Assembly: GCF_002269255.1 (NCBI RefSeq)
Contig: NZ_CP022823.1
Coordinates: 5,476,189 to 5,540,188, forward strand
Source of the DNA: Klebsiella quasivariicola
GTDB taxonomy: Bacteria > Pseudomonadota > Gammaproteobacteria > Enterobacterales > Enterobacteriaceae
Direction of reading: 5' to 3'
Length of the DNA: 64,000 nt
The notes under the pieces: generated by a model
Told to the model about the DNA's origin: nothing
What the model saw: only the letters and a program-made list of their open reading frames with translations
The model's database searches: none
Translations under genes and position numbers: made by a program
Shown: one piece after another, positions 31,621 to 40,439 of the stretch
Layout of the letters: every line of letters begins with the position of its first letter
How positions within the stretch are numbered: the stretch's first letter is position 1

Positions 31621-32244
31621 GTGCTCAACAAACTTTCTCGTCTGCTGGATGAAGCGGGTATTTCGCTCACCGATCACCAGAAAAATCAGCTGGTGGCTTA
31701 CGTCGGGCTGCTCGATAAGTGGAACAAGGCCTATAACCTGACTTCCGTTCGCGATCCGAATGAGATGTTAGTGCGTCACATCCTCGACAGCATCATCGTG
31801 GCGCCTTACCTGCAGGGCTCGCGCTTTATCGATGTTGGGACCGGACCGGGGCTTCCTGGCATTCCGCTGGCCATCGTGCGCCCGGAGTCGCATTTCACCC
31901 TGCTGGACAGTCTCGGCAAGCGTGTGCGCTTCCTGCGCCAGGTACAGCATGAGCTTAAGCTGGCTAACGTCACCCCGGTGCAGAGCCGCGTGGAAGCCTT
32001 CCCCGCCGAGCCGCCGTTTGACGGTGTGATAAGCCGCGCTTTCGCGTCGCTCAATGATATGGTGAGCTGGTGCCACCATCTGCCGGCAGAGAACGGTCAT
32101 TTTTATGCGCTCAAAGGGTTAGCGCAAAAAGAAGAGATGGAAAATCTGCCGGAAGGGTATGCCATTGCCGAGGTGATCGCGCTGCATGTTCCTCAGCTGG
32201 AAGGGGAGCGACACCTGGTGGTGATTACGCCAAAATCGCGTTAA
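31621..32244 (+). CDS. rsmG: 16S rRNA G527 N7-methyltransferase (GidB)
   Basis: 207 residues, equal to E. coli, if translation starts at the GTG at 31621, which has AAGGGA 7 bp upstream. A TTG five codons earlier would place that Shine-Dalgarno inside the gene. The SAM-binding motif DVGTGPGLPGIPLA is clear. Loss of this enzyme gives low-level streptomycin resistance in many bacteria. Downstream of mnmG. Confidence 0.96.
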   Translation: MLNKLSRLLDEAGISLTDHQKNQLVAYVGLLDKWNKAYNLTSVRDPNEMLVRHILDSIIVAPYLQGSRFIDVGTGPGLPGIPLAIVRPESHFTLLDSLGKRVRFLRQVQHELKLANVTPVQSRVEAFPAEPPFDGVISRAFASLNDMVSWCHHLPAENGHFYALKGLAQKEEMENLPEGYAIAEVIALHVPQLEGERHLVVITPKSR

Positions 32245-32860
32245 TTTTTATCAAAAAATGTGGAAAAAATGTGGCCCAAGCATGTTACAAAAATAAAAGT
32301 CACTCCCTGATATTATCGGGCTGCATTTAACCTTGTTTTTACTATGGCTTTTCTTGCGGTTAACTTTAGCTAAGTGATTCACTGACAAAATAGTCAACTT
32401 TGAAAATATCAGGGTGCTAAAAATCGACAATGATGAGCAGCATAGTGATGTTAAATTATTATTATAAATGTCAATAAAAGGTTTTTATTGTATGTGGGGT
32501 TGTTTTAGATAATGTCCTCACTTTTTATCTTGAATATCAAAAACATGAAAAATAGTGTTTTATGTCCTTGATTCATTAAAGGGCGCTTGAAATGTTTATT
32601 ATGTGATCTAATGCACGCTTTAATTGCCGTGTTTCCACGTTATTTGCAGTTTTGTATGACCGCTCACAGAACGCTGAAATGCGCGGAAAGTTGGCCGTTG
32701 GAAAATAATTAAACATTTATTCACTATTTTGCTACTTATTGTTTGAAATCACGGGGCGTCACCGTATAATTTGTCCGCTTTTTGATGCTTGACTCTTCGT
32801 CTTAAAGGACGTTTTATACGACACGCGACATACCTCAAAGGGAGCAGGAGTAAAAACGTG
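32245..32860 (+). promoter_or_regulatory. Long atp-operon upstream region and promoter
   Basis: 616 bp with no gene seen; markedly A/T-rich between about 32340 and 32740. A promoter fits at -35 TTTGAA (32742-32747), 17-bp spacer, -10 TATAAT (32765-32770), followed by a leader that resembles the E. coli atp leader as remembered (CCGCTTTTTGATGCTTGACT). Confidence 0.75.
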
Positions 32861-33241
32861 ATGTCAGTGTCGCTCTTGAGTCGAAACGTTGCTCGCAAGC
32901 TTCTGTTTATTCAGTTACTGGCCGTAATAGCAAGTGGACTGCTGTTCAGCCTCAAAGACCCCTTCTGGGGCATTTCCGCAATATGCGGCGGTTTGGCAGT
33001 GGTTTTGCCAAACCTGATGTTTATGATTTTTGCCTGGCGTCATCAGGCGCATACACCAGCAAAAGGCCGTGTGGCCTGGACCTTCGCCTTCGGTGAAGCC
33101 TTCAAGGTGTTGCTAACCTTCGCCCTTCTGGCGATGGCGCTGGCCGTTTTAAAAGTGGTATTTTTGCCGCTGATCGTGACGTGGGTTTTGGTGCTGGTGG
33201 TACAAGTTCTGGCGCCAGCTGTAATCAACAACAAAGGGTAA
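32861..33241 (+). CDS. atpI: ATP synthase accessory protein AtpI
   Basis: 126 residues with four hydrophobic segments; helps assemble the c-ring in other bacteria. The ATG at 32861 lies 10 bp after GGAGCAGGAG. A GTG one codon earlier is an alternative start. An upstream in-frame extension falls in the leader and was discarded. First gene of atpIBEFHAGDC. Confidence 0.92.
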   Translation: MSVSLLSRNVARKLLFIQLLAVIASGLLFSLKDPFWGISAICGGLAVVLPNLMFMIFAWRHQAHTPAKGRVAWTFAFGEAFKVLLTFALLAMALAVLKVVFLPLIVTWVLVLVVQVLAPAVINNKG

Positions 33242-33249
33242 AAGGCATC

Positions 33250-34065
33250 ATGGCTTCAGAAAATATGACGCCGCAGGAATACATAGGTCATCATCTGAAC
33301 AACCTTCAGATTGACCTGCGTACTTTCTCGCTGGTGGATCCGCACAACCCCCCGGCCACCTTCTGGACGCTCAACATTGACTCCATGTTTTTCTCGGTGG
33401 TTCTCGGTCTGCTGTTCCTGGCCATGTTCCGTAGCGTTGCCAAAAAAGCAACCAGCGGTGTACCAGGGAAATTCCAAACCTTCATTGAGATGATCATCGG
33501 CTTCGTCCATGGCAGCGTCAAAGACATGTACCATGGCAAGAGCAAGGTCATCGCGCCGCTGGCGCTTACTGTGTTCGTCTGGGTCTTCCTGATGAACCTG
33601 ATGGACCTGCTGCCAATCGACCTGATTCCTTACATCGGCGAACACATTTTCGGCCTGCCTGCACTGCGCGTGGTTCCGTCTGCTGACGTGAACATCACCC
33701 TGTCGATGGCGCTTGGCGTGTTCATCCTGATTATTTTCTACAGCATCAAAATGAAAGGCGTAGGTGGGTTCGTTAAAGAACTGACCATGCAGCCGTTCAA
33801 TCACTGGGCGTTCATTCCTGTCAACTTAATCCTTGAAGGGGTAAGCCTGCTGTCCAAACCGGTTTCTCTCGGTCTGCGACTGTTCGGCAACATGTATGCC
33901 GGTGAGCTGATTTTCATTCTGATTGCTGGTCTGTTGCCGTGGTGGTCACAGTGGGTTCTGAATGTGCCTTGGGCCATTTTCCACATCCTGATTATTACGC
34001 TGCAAGCCTTCATCTTCATGGTTCTGACGATTGTCTATCTGTCGATGGCATCTGAAGAGCATTGA
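33250..34065 (+). CDS. atpB: F0F1 ATP synthase subunit a
   Basis: 271 residues. The proton-channel helix SLGLRLFGNMYAGE contains the essential arginine (Arg210 in E. coli numbering). The ATG at 33250 matches the family start MASENMTPQEYIGHHL; the frame is open 23 codons upstream into atpI. Confidence 0.97.
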   Translation: MASENMTPQEYIGHHLNNLQIDLRTFSLVDPHNPPATFWTLNIDSMFFSVVLGLLFLAMFRSVAKKATSGVPGKFQTFIEMIIGFVHGSVKDMYHGKSKVIAPLALTVFVWVFLMNLMDLLPIDLIPYIGEHIFGLPALRVVPSADVNITLSMALGVFILIIFYSIKMKGVGGFVKELTMQPFNHWAFIPVNLILEGVSLLSKPVSLGLRLFGNMYAGELIFILIAGLLPWWSQWVLNVPWAIFHILIITLQAFIFMVLTIVYLSMASEEH

Positions 34066-34113
34066 TTTTTACCAACACTACTACGTTTTAACTGAAACAA
34101 ACTGGAGACTGTC

Positions 34114-34353
<240 letters not shown>

Positions 34354-34403
34354 TAAGTTGTTAGAAACCTAAGCCACAGAGTTAATTAAAGAGGTATTGT
34401 GCT

Positions 34404-34874
34404 GTGAACATGAACGCAACAATCCTCGGCCAGGCCATCGCGTTTGTTATCTTCGTATGGTTCTGCATGAAGTATGTATGGCCGCCTTTAATGGCTGCCA
34501 TCGAAAAACGCCAGAAAGAGATTTCTGACGGTTTAGCTTCTGCAGAACGCGCTAAGAAAGATTTGGACCTTGCACAGGCCAACGCGACCGACCAGCTGAA
34601 AAAAGCGAAAGCGGAAGCCCAGGTTATCATTGAGCAGGCGAACAAGCGCCGCTCTCAGATCCTGGACGAAGCTAAAGCTGAAGCAGAACAGGAACGCACC
34701 AAAATCGTTGCACAAGCGCAGGCTGAAATTGATGCTGAGCGTAAACGTGCTCGCGAGGAGCTGCGTAAGCAGGTCGCTATCCTGGCTGTTGCTGGCGCCG
34801 AGAAGATCATCGAACGTTCCGTGGATGAAGCTGCTAACAGCGACATCGTGGATAAACTTGTCGCTGAACTGTAA
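34404..34874 (+). CDS. atpF: F0F1 ATP synthase subunit b
   Basis: 156 residues: one N-terminal membrane helix, then a long charged coiled coil forming the peripheral stalk. It starts at GTG (34404) after AAAGAGG, as in E. coli. Confidence 0.97.
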   Translation: MNMNATILGQAIAFVIFVWFCMKYVWPPLMAAIEKRQKEISDGLASAERAKKDLDLAQANATDQLKKAKAEAQVIIEQANKRRSQILDEAKAEAEQERTKIVAQAQAEIDAERKRAREELRKQVAILAVAGAEKIIERSVDEAANSDIVDKLVAEL

Positions 34875-34888
34875 GGAGGGAGGGGCTG

Positions 34889-35422
34889 ATGTCTGAATTT
34901 GTAACGGTAGCTCGCCCCTACGCCAAAGCAGCTTTTGACTTTGCCGTCGAACACAACAGTGTTGAACGCTGGCAGGATATGCTGGCGTTTGCCGCCGAAG
35001 TGACCAAAAACGACCAAATGGCAGAACTTCTCTCCGGTGCTTTGGCGCCGGAAACGCTCTCAGAAGCGTTTATCGCTATCTGCGGCGAGCAGCTCGACGA
35101 AAACGGCCAGAACCTGATTAAGGTGATGGCGGAAAATAATCGTCTGAAGGTGCTCCCGGACGTTCTTGAGCAATTCATTCACCTGCGCGCGGCCAGCGAG
35201 GCCATCGCAGAGGTAGACGTAATATCTGCCAACCAACTGAGTGATGAACAGCTTGCCAGGATCGTCAGCGCGATGGAAAAACGTCTGTCTCGCAAAGTTA
35301 AGCTGAATTGCAAAATCGATAAGTCTGTAATGGCAGGTATTATCATCCGTGCGGGTGATATGGTCATTGATGGCAGCGTACGCGGCCGTCTTGAGCGCCT
35401 TGCAGACGTCTTGCAGTCTTAA
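34889..35422 (+). CDS. atpH: F0F1 ATP synthase subunit delta
   Basis: 177 residues, as in E. coli, starting MSEFVTVARPYAKAAFDFA. It links the b stalk to the top of F1. 14 bp after atpF with a strong GGAGG. Confidence 0.97.
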   Translation: MSEFVTVARPYAKAAFDFAVEHNSVERWQDMLAFAAEVTKNDQMAELLSGALAPETLSEAFIAICGEQLDENGQNLIKVMAENNRLKVLPDVLEQFIHLRAASEAIAEVDVISANQLSDEQLARIVSAMEKRLSRKVKLNCKIDKSVMAGIIIRAGDMVIDGSVRGRLERLADVLQS

Positions 35423-35434
35423 GGGGACTGGAGC

Positions 35435-36976
35435 ATGCAACTGAATTCCACCGAAATCAGCGAACTGATCAAGCAGCGCATTGCTCAGTTCAATGTTGTG
35501 AGCGAAGCTCATAACGAAGGTACTATTGTTTCTGTAAGTGACGGTGTTATCCGCATCCACGGCCTTGCCGAATGTATGCAGGGCGAGATGATCTCCCTGC
35601 CGGGTAACCGTTACGCTATCGCACTGAACCTGGAGCGCGACTCCGTCGGTGCGGTCGTTATGGGGCCGTACGCTGACCTTGCCGAAGGCATGAAGGTTAA
35701 ATGTACTGGCCGTATCCTGGAAGTTCCGGTTGGCCGTGGCCTGCTGGGCCGCGTGGTTAACACCCTGGGCGCGCCAATTGATGGTAAAGGTCCGCTGGAA
35801 AACGACGGTTTCTCCGCCGTTGAAGCGATCGCGCCGGGCGTCATCGAACGTCAGTCCGTCGATCAGCCGGTACAGACCGGTTATAAATCCGTTGACGCCA
35901 TGATCCCAATCGGTCGTGGTCAGCGTGAGCTGATCATCGGCGACCGTCAGACCGGTAAAACGGCGCTGGCTATCGATGCCATCATCAACCAGCGTGATTC
36001 CGGCATCAAATGCGTCTATGTCGCTATCGGTCAGAAAGCATCCACCATTTCTAACGTGGTGCGCAAACTGGAAGAGCATGGCGCGCTGGCTAACACCATC
36101 GTAGTGGTAGCAACGGCATCCGAATCTGCTGCTCTGCAATACCTGGCGCCATATGCCGGTTGCGCAATGGGCGAATACTTCCGCGATCGCGGTGAAGATG
36201 CGCTGATCGTTTACGATGACCTGTCTAAACAGGCTGTTGCTTACCGTCAGATTTCCCTGCTGCTCCGTCGTCCGCCAGGACGTGAAGCGTTCCCGGGCGA
36301 CGTATTCTACCTCCACTCTCGTCTGCTGGAGCGTGCTGCGCGTGTTAACGCTGAATACGTTGAAGCCTTCACCAAAGGTGAAGTGAAAGGGAAAACTGGC
36401 TCTCTGACCGCACTGCCGATTATCGAAACGCAGGCGGGTGACGTTTCCGCGTTCGTTCCGACCAACGTAATTTCCATTACCGATGGTCAGATCTTCCTGG
36501 AAACCAACCTGTTTAACGCCGGTATTCGTCCTGCGGTTAACCCGGGTATCTCCGTATCCCGTGTTGGTGGTGCAGCGCAGACCAAGATCATGAAGAAACT
36601 GTCCGGTGGTATCCGTACCGCGTTGGCGCAGTATCGTGAACTGGCGGCGTTCTCCCAGTTTGCATCCGACCTTGACGATGCAACCCGCAAACAGCTGGAC
36701 CACGGTCAGAAAGTGACCGAGCTGCTGAAACAGAAACAGTATGCGCCGATGTCTGTCGCGCAGCAGTCGCTGGTTCTGTTCGCAGCAGAACGTGGTTACC
36801 TGGCTGATGTAGAACTGGCGAAAATCGGTAGCTTCGAAGCCGCTCTGCTGGCTTACGTCGACCGTGATCACGCTCCGCTGATGCAAGAGATTAACCAGTC
36901 CGGTGGCTATAACGACGAAATCGAAGGCAAGCTGAAAGGCATCCTCGATTCCTTCAAAGCAACCCAATCCTGGTAA
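35435..36976 (+). CDS. atpA: F0F1 ATP synthase subunit alpha
   Basis: 513 residues. The non-catalytic nucleotide site has Walker A GDRQTGKT (about 169-176). 12 bp after atpH. A very long antisense frame here is an artefact of codon bias. Confidence 0.98.
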   Translation: MQLNSTEISELIKQRIAQFNVVSEAHNEGTIVSVSDGVIRIHGLAECMQGEMISLPGNRYAIALNLERDSVGAVVMGPYADLAEGMKVKCTGRILEVPVGRGLLGRVVNTLGAPIDGKGPLENDGFSAVEAIAPGVIERQSVDQPVQTGYKSVDAMIPIGRGQRELIIGDRQTGKTALAIDAIINQRDSGIKCVYVAIGQKASTISNVVRKLEEHGALANTIVVVATASESAALQYLAPYAGCAMGEYFRDRGEDALIVYDDLSKQAVAYRQISLLLRRPPGREAFPGDVFYLHSRLLERAARVNAEYVEAFTKGEVKGKTGSLTALPIIETQAGDVSAFVPTNVISITDGQIFLETNLFNAGIRPAVNPGISVSRVGGAAQTKIMKKLSGGIRTALAQYRELAAFSQFASDLDDATRKQLDHGQKVTELLKQKQYAPMSVAQQSLVLFAAERGYLADVELAKIGSFEAALLAYVDRDHAPLMQEINQSGGYNDEIEGKLKGILDSFKATQSW

Positions 36977-37026
36977 CGTCTGGCGGTCTGTCTTAGGGCA
37001 GGCCGCAAGGCATTGAGGAGAAGCTC

Positions 37027-37890
37027 ATGGCCGGCGCAAAAGAGATACGTAGTAAGATCGCAAGCGTCCAGAACACGCAAAAGATCACTAAAGCGATGGA
37101 GATGGTCGCCGCTTCCAAAATGCGTAAATCGCAGGAGCGCATGGCGGCCAGCCGTCCTTACGCAGATACTATGCGCAAAGTGATTGGTCACCTTGCGAAC
37201 GGTAATCTGGAATATAAGCACCCTTACCTGGAAGAACGCGACGTTAAGCGCGTGGGCTACCTGGTGGTGTCGACCGACCGTGGTCTGTGCGGCGGCTTGA
37301 ACATTAACCTGTTCAAGAAACTGCTGGCGGAAATGAAAGCATGGTCCGATAAAGGCGTTCAGTGCGACCTCGCAATGATCGGCTCTAAAGGCGTCTCTTT
37401 CTTTAACTCCGTAGGCGGCAACGTGGTTGCACAGGTGACCGGTATGGGGGATAACCCATCCCTGTCCGAACTGATCGGCCCGGTAAAAGTGATGTTGCAG
37501 GCCTACGATGAAGGCCGTCTGGACAAGCTGTACGTTGTCAGCAACAAATTTATTAACACCATGTCTCAGGTTCCGACGATCACTCAGCTGCTGCCGTTAC
37601 CGGCATCAGAAGACGCTGATCTGAAACGTAAATCCTGGGATTACCTGTATGAGCCCGATCCGAAAGCGCTGCTGGATACCCTCCTGCGCCGCTACGTAGA
37701 GTCTCAGGTTTATCAGGGCGTGGTTGAAAACCTGGCCAGCGAGCAGGCCGCCCGTATGGTGGCGATGAAAGCCGCGACCGATAATGGCGGCAGCCTGATT
37801 AAAGAGCTGCAGTTGGTATACAACAAAGCTCGTCAGGCCAGCATTACTCAGGAACTCACCGAGATCGTCTCGGGGGCCGCCGCGGTTTAA
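37027..37890 (+). CDS. atpG: F0F1 ATP synthase subunit gamma
   Basis: 287 residues. The N-terminal helix KEIRSKIASVQNTQKITKAM and the C-terminal helix ending SGAAAV form the rotating central shaft. Confidence 0.97.
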   Translation: MAGAKEIRSKIASVQNTQKITKAMEMVAASKMRKSQERMAASRPYADTMRKVIGHLANGNLEYKHPYLEERDVKRVGYLVVSTDRGLCGGLNINLFKKLLAEMKAWSDKGVQCDLAMIGSKGVSFFNSVGGNVVAQVTGMGDNPSLSELIGPVKVMLQAYDEGRLDKLYVVSNKFINTMSQVPTITQLLPLPASEDADLKRKSWDYLYEPDPKALLDTLLRRYVESQVYQGVVENLASEQAARMVAMKAATDNGGSLIKELQLVYNKARQASITQELTEIVSGAAAV

Positions 37891-37916
37891 CCAGGTTATT
37901 TCGTAGAGGATTTAAG

Positions 37917-39299
37917 ATGGCTACTGGAAAGATTGTCCAGGTAATCGGCGCCGTGGTCGACGTCGAGTTCCCTCAGGATGCCGTACCACGCGTGTACGAA
38001 GCCCTTGAGGTACAGAATGGTAATGAAGTTCTGGTGCTGGAAGTTCAGCAGCAGCTGGGCGGCGGTATCGTACGTACCATCGCCATGGGTTCTTCCGACG
38101 GTCTGCGCCGCGGTCTGGATGTAAAAGACCTCGAGCACCCGATCGAAGTCCCGGTAGGTAAAGCAACGCTGGGTCGTATCATGAACGTACTGGGTCAACC
38201 GGTTGACATGAAAGGCGACATCGGCGAAGAAGAGCGTTGGGCTATCCACCGCGCAGCACCGTCCTATGAAGAGCTGTCCAGCTCTCAGGAACTGCTTGAA
38301 ACCGGCATCAAAGTTATCGACCTGATGTGTCCGTTCGCGAAGGGCGGTAAAGTTGGTCTGTTCGGTGGTGCGGGTGTAGGTAAAACCGTAAACATGATGG
38401 AGCTGATCCGTAACATCGCGATCGAGCACTCCGGTTACTCTGTGTTTGCGGGCGTAGGTGAACGTACTCGTGAGGGTAACGACTTCTACCACGAAATGAC
38501 CGACTCCAACGTTATCGATAAAGTATCCCTGGTGTACGGCCAGATGAACGAGCCGCCGGGAAACCGTCTGCGCGTTGCGCTGACCGGCCTGACCATGGCT
38601 GAGAAATTCCGTGACGAAGGTCGTGACGTACTGCTGTTCGTCGATAACATTTATCGTTACACCCTGGCCGGTACTGAAGTATCCGCGCTGCTGGGTCGTA
38701 TGCCTTCAGCGGTAGGTTATCAGCCGACCCTGGCGGAAGAGATGGGTGTTCTGCAGGAACGTATCACCTCCACCAAAACCGGTTCTATCACCTCCGTACA
38801 GGCGGTATACGTACCGGCGGATGACTTAACTGACCCATCCCCAGCAACTACCTTTGCTCACTTAGATGCAACCGTAGTACTGAGTCGTCAGATCGCATCC
38901 CTGGGTATCTACCCGGCCGTTGACCCGCTGGACTCCACCAGCCGTCAGCTGGATCCGCTGGTTGTTGGTCAGGAACACTACGACACCGCGCGTGGCGTTC
39001 AGTCCATCCTGCAGCGTTATCAGGAACTGAAAGACATCATCGCCATCCTCGGTATGGACGAACTGTCTGAAGAAGACAAACTGGTGGTAGCTCGCGCACG
39101 TAAGATCCAGCGCTTCCTGTCCCAGCCGTTCTTCGTGGCAGAAGTCTTTACTGGTTCTCCGGGCAAATACGTGGCGCTGAAAGACACCATCCGTGGCTTT
39201 AAAGGCATCATGGAAGGCGAATACGATCACCTGCCAGAGCAGGCGTTCTACATGGTCGGTTCCATCGACGAAGCCGTGGAAAAAGCCAAAAAACTTTAA
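37917..39299 (+). CDS. atpD: F0F1 ATP synthase subunit beta
   Basis: 460 residues. Catalytic Walker A GGAGVGKT (150-157) and the DELSEED lever (MDELSEEDK) are both present. 26 bp after atpG. Confidence 0.98.
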   Translation: MATGKIVQVIGAVVDVEFPQDAVPRVYEALEVQNGNEVLVLEVQQQLGGGIVRTIAMGSSDGLRRGLDVKDLEHPIEVPVGKATLGRIMNVLGQPVDMKGDIGEEERWAIHRAAPSYEELSSSQELLETGIKVIDLMCPFAKGGKVGLFGGAGVGKTVNMMELIRNIAIEHSGYSVFAGVGERTREGNDFYHEMTDSNVIDKVSLVYGQMNEPPGNRLRVALTGLTMAEKFRDEGRDVLLFVDNIYRYTLAGTEVSALLGRMPSAVGYQPTLAEEMGVLQERITSTKTGSITSVQAVYVPADDLTDPSPATTFAHLDATVVLSRQIASLGIYPAVDPLDSTSRQLDPLVVGQEHYDTARGVQSILQRYQELKDIIAILGMDELSEEDKLVVARARKIQRFLSQPFFVAEVFTGSPGKYVALKDTIRGFKGIMEGEYDHLPEQAFYMVGSIDEAVEKAKKL

Positions 39300-39319
39300 C
39301 GCCTTAATCGGAGGGTGAT

Positions 39320-39739
39320 ATGGCAATGACTTACCACCTGGACGTCGTCAGCGCAGAGCAACAAATGTTCTCTGGTCTGGTCGAAAAAATCCAGGTAACG
39401 GGTAGCGAAGGTGAACTGGGTATTTACCCGGGCCACGCACCGCTGCTCACCGCCATTAAGCCTGGTATGATTCGCATCGTTAAACAGCACGGTCATGAAG
39501 AGTTTATCTATCTGTCCGGCGGCATTCTTGAAGTGCAGCCTGGCAGCGTGACCGTTCTGGCGGATACCGCAATTCGCGGTCAGGACCTCGACGAAGCGCG
39601 AGCGCTGGAAGCGAAACGCAAAGCGGAAGAGCATATTAAGAGCTCTCACGGCGATGTGGATTACGCTCAGGCGTCTGCGGAACTGGCCAAAGCGATCGCT
39701 AAACTGCGCGTTATCGAGTTGACCAAAAAAGCGATGTAA
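39320..39739 (+). CDS. atpC: F0F1 ATP synthase subunit epsilon
   Basis: 139 residues: an N-terminal beta-sandwich and a C-terminal two-helix domain (from about residue 90) that can inhibit rotation. Last gene of the operon, followed by a strong terminator. Confidence 0.97.
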
Positions 39740-39755
39740 CACCGGCTTGAACGTA

Positions 39756-39790
39756 AAAAGCCAGTCTGGTTTTCCAGACTGGCTTTTTTT
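39756..39790 (+). terminator. atp operon terminator
   Basis: GCCAGTCTGG-TTTT-CCAGACTGGC followed by TTTTTTT on the plus strand, with a matching A run before it, so it could also act on leftward transcripts. Confidence 0.93.
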
Positions 39791-39846
39791 ATGGCCCGCC
39801 GCAGATCCGCGGATGAAGCGAAAACAAAATTCCCGCTTAATTGTTA

Positions 39847-39875
39847 TTGATTAGTTAAATGAGGAGGCGTAGACT
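39847..39875 (+). promoter_or_regulatory. Putative promoter of an uncharacterised short transcript
   Basis: TTGATT (39847-39852), 17-bp spacer, TAGACT (39870-39875). Predicted start near 39882, just upstream of a perfect CRP palindrome. Weak -10, so moderate confidence only. Confidence 0.4.
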
Positions 39876-39883
39876 CTTTTTTA

Positions 39884-39899
39884 TGTGATGTACATCACA
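39884..39899. promoter_or_regulatory. CRP site upstream of a small ORF
   Basis: Perfect palindrome TGTGATGTACATCACA, matching TGTGA-N6-TCACA in all ten fixed positions. It would sit near +10 of the proposed promoter (repressing), or activate or repress another start closer to 39925. Confidence 0.75.
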
Positions 39900-39942
39900 A
39901 AAAAAGAACGTTATTAAACTGCACCTGCGTCAGGAAATCATC

Positions 39943-39993
39943 ATGAAACTGTTTCATAAAATCATCGCCAAATTTAGCGTACTGAGCTTCTAA
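39943..39993 (+). CDS. Possible 16-residue cationic amphipathic peptide
   Basis: ATG to TAA encodes MKLFHKIIAKFSVLSF, with AGGA 7 bp before the ATG. No acidic residues; Lys2, Lys6 and Lys10 with His5 fall on one helical face and Leu3, Phe4, Ile7, Ile8, Phe11 and Leu14 on the other. I do not recognise it. It lies inside a predicted short CRP-linked transcript ending at a terminator near 40107. It resembles in style, but not in sequence, small peptides such as AzuC or type I toxins. It may equally be non-coding. Confidence 0.35.
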   Translation: MKLFHKIIAKFSVLSF

Positions 39994-40074
39994 GTTCCGC
40001 GCTATCTCCACCCGCTTACACGACGTATCGCCCATCAAAACGACAACACAGGCAATGTGCAACCGGGAAAATAA

Positions 40075-40107
40075 GGTCACCTGACGGTGGCCTTTCGTTT
40101 TTTATAG
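40075..40107 (+). terminator. Putative terminator of the atpC-glmU intergenic transcript
   Basis: AAGGTCACC-TGA-C-GGTGGCCTT (one G-U pair) followed by TCGTTTTTTAT. It closes a unit of about 200-225 nt starting near 39882-39925. The remaining bases to 40439 hold the glmU upstream region; no gene was seen there. Confidence 0.65.
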
Positions 40108-40439
40108 ATACCATCAATCACTTTACCGCCCTCCCCTGCCAGAGACTGGCGACTATTTATCATGGTTCTTCCCGCTGTGGATGCCTGAACCTGCCTGCCG
40201 CCGCTGCTTTATTCAGGTGGCGAAAAAACAGCAAAAGCAGTGAGATAGTCAATGATTACCCTCCCTACCCTCCTTTTTCAGCGTTAAACTGATTTGCAGT
40301 GGTCAAAATTAGCGTCATAAAATGGTGGATAGCTGTGAGCCTGGACGTTTTCTCCACGTCTCGTTTTATGATGAAAAATATGTAGAAATTTCAACGTGAA
40401 AGGCTTTTACTTTTCGTTCTAACTACCGTCAGGATGAGT

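Noticed and set aside
35060..36967. 635-codon open frame on the minus strand opposite atpH/atpA
   Set aside because: It lies wholly antisense to conserved ATP synthase genes and its product is rich in odd composition (Gln, Arg, Phe). Strong codon bias of atpA removes stops from this frame.
39895..40080. 61-codon frame on the minus strand between atpC and glmU
   Set aside because: No Shine-Dalgarno and no recognisable features; it is antisense to the proposed short transcript.
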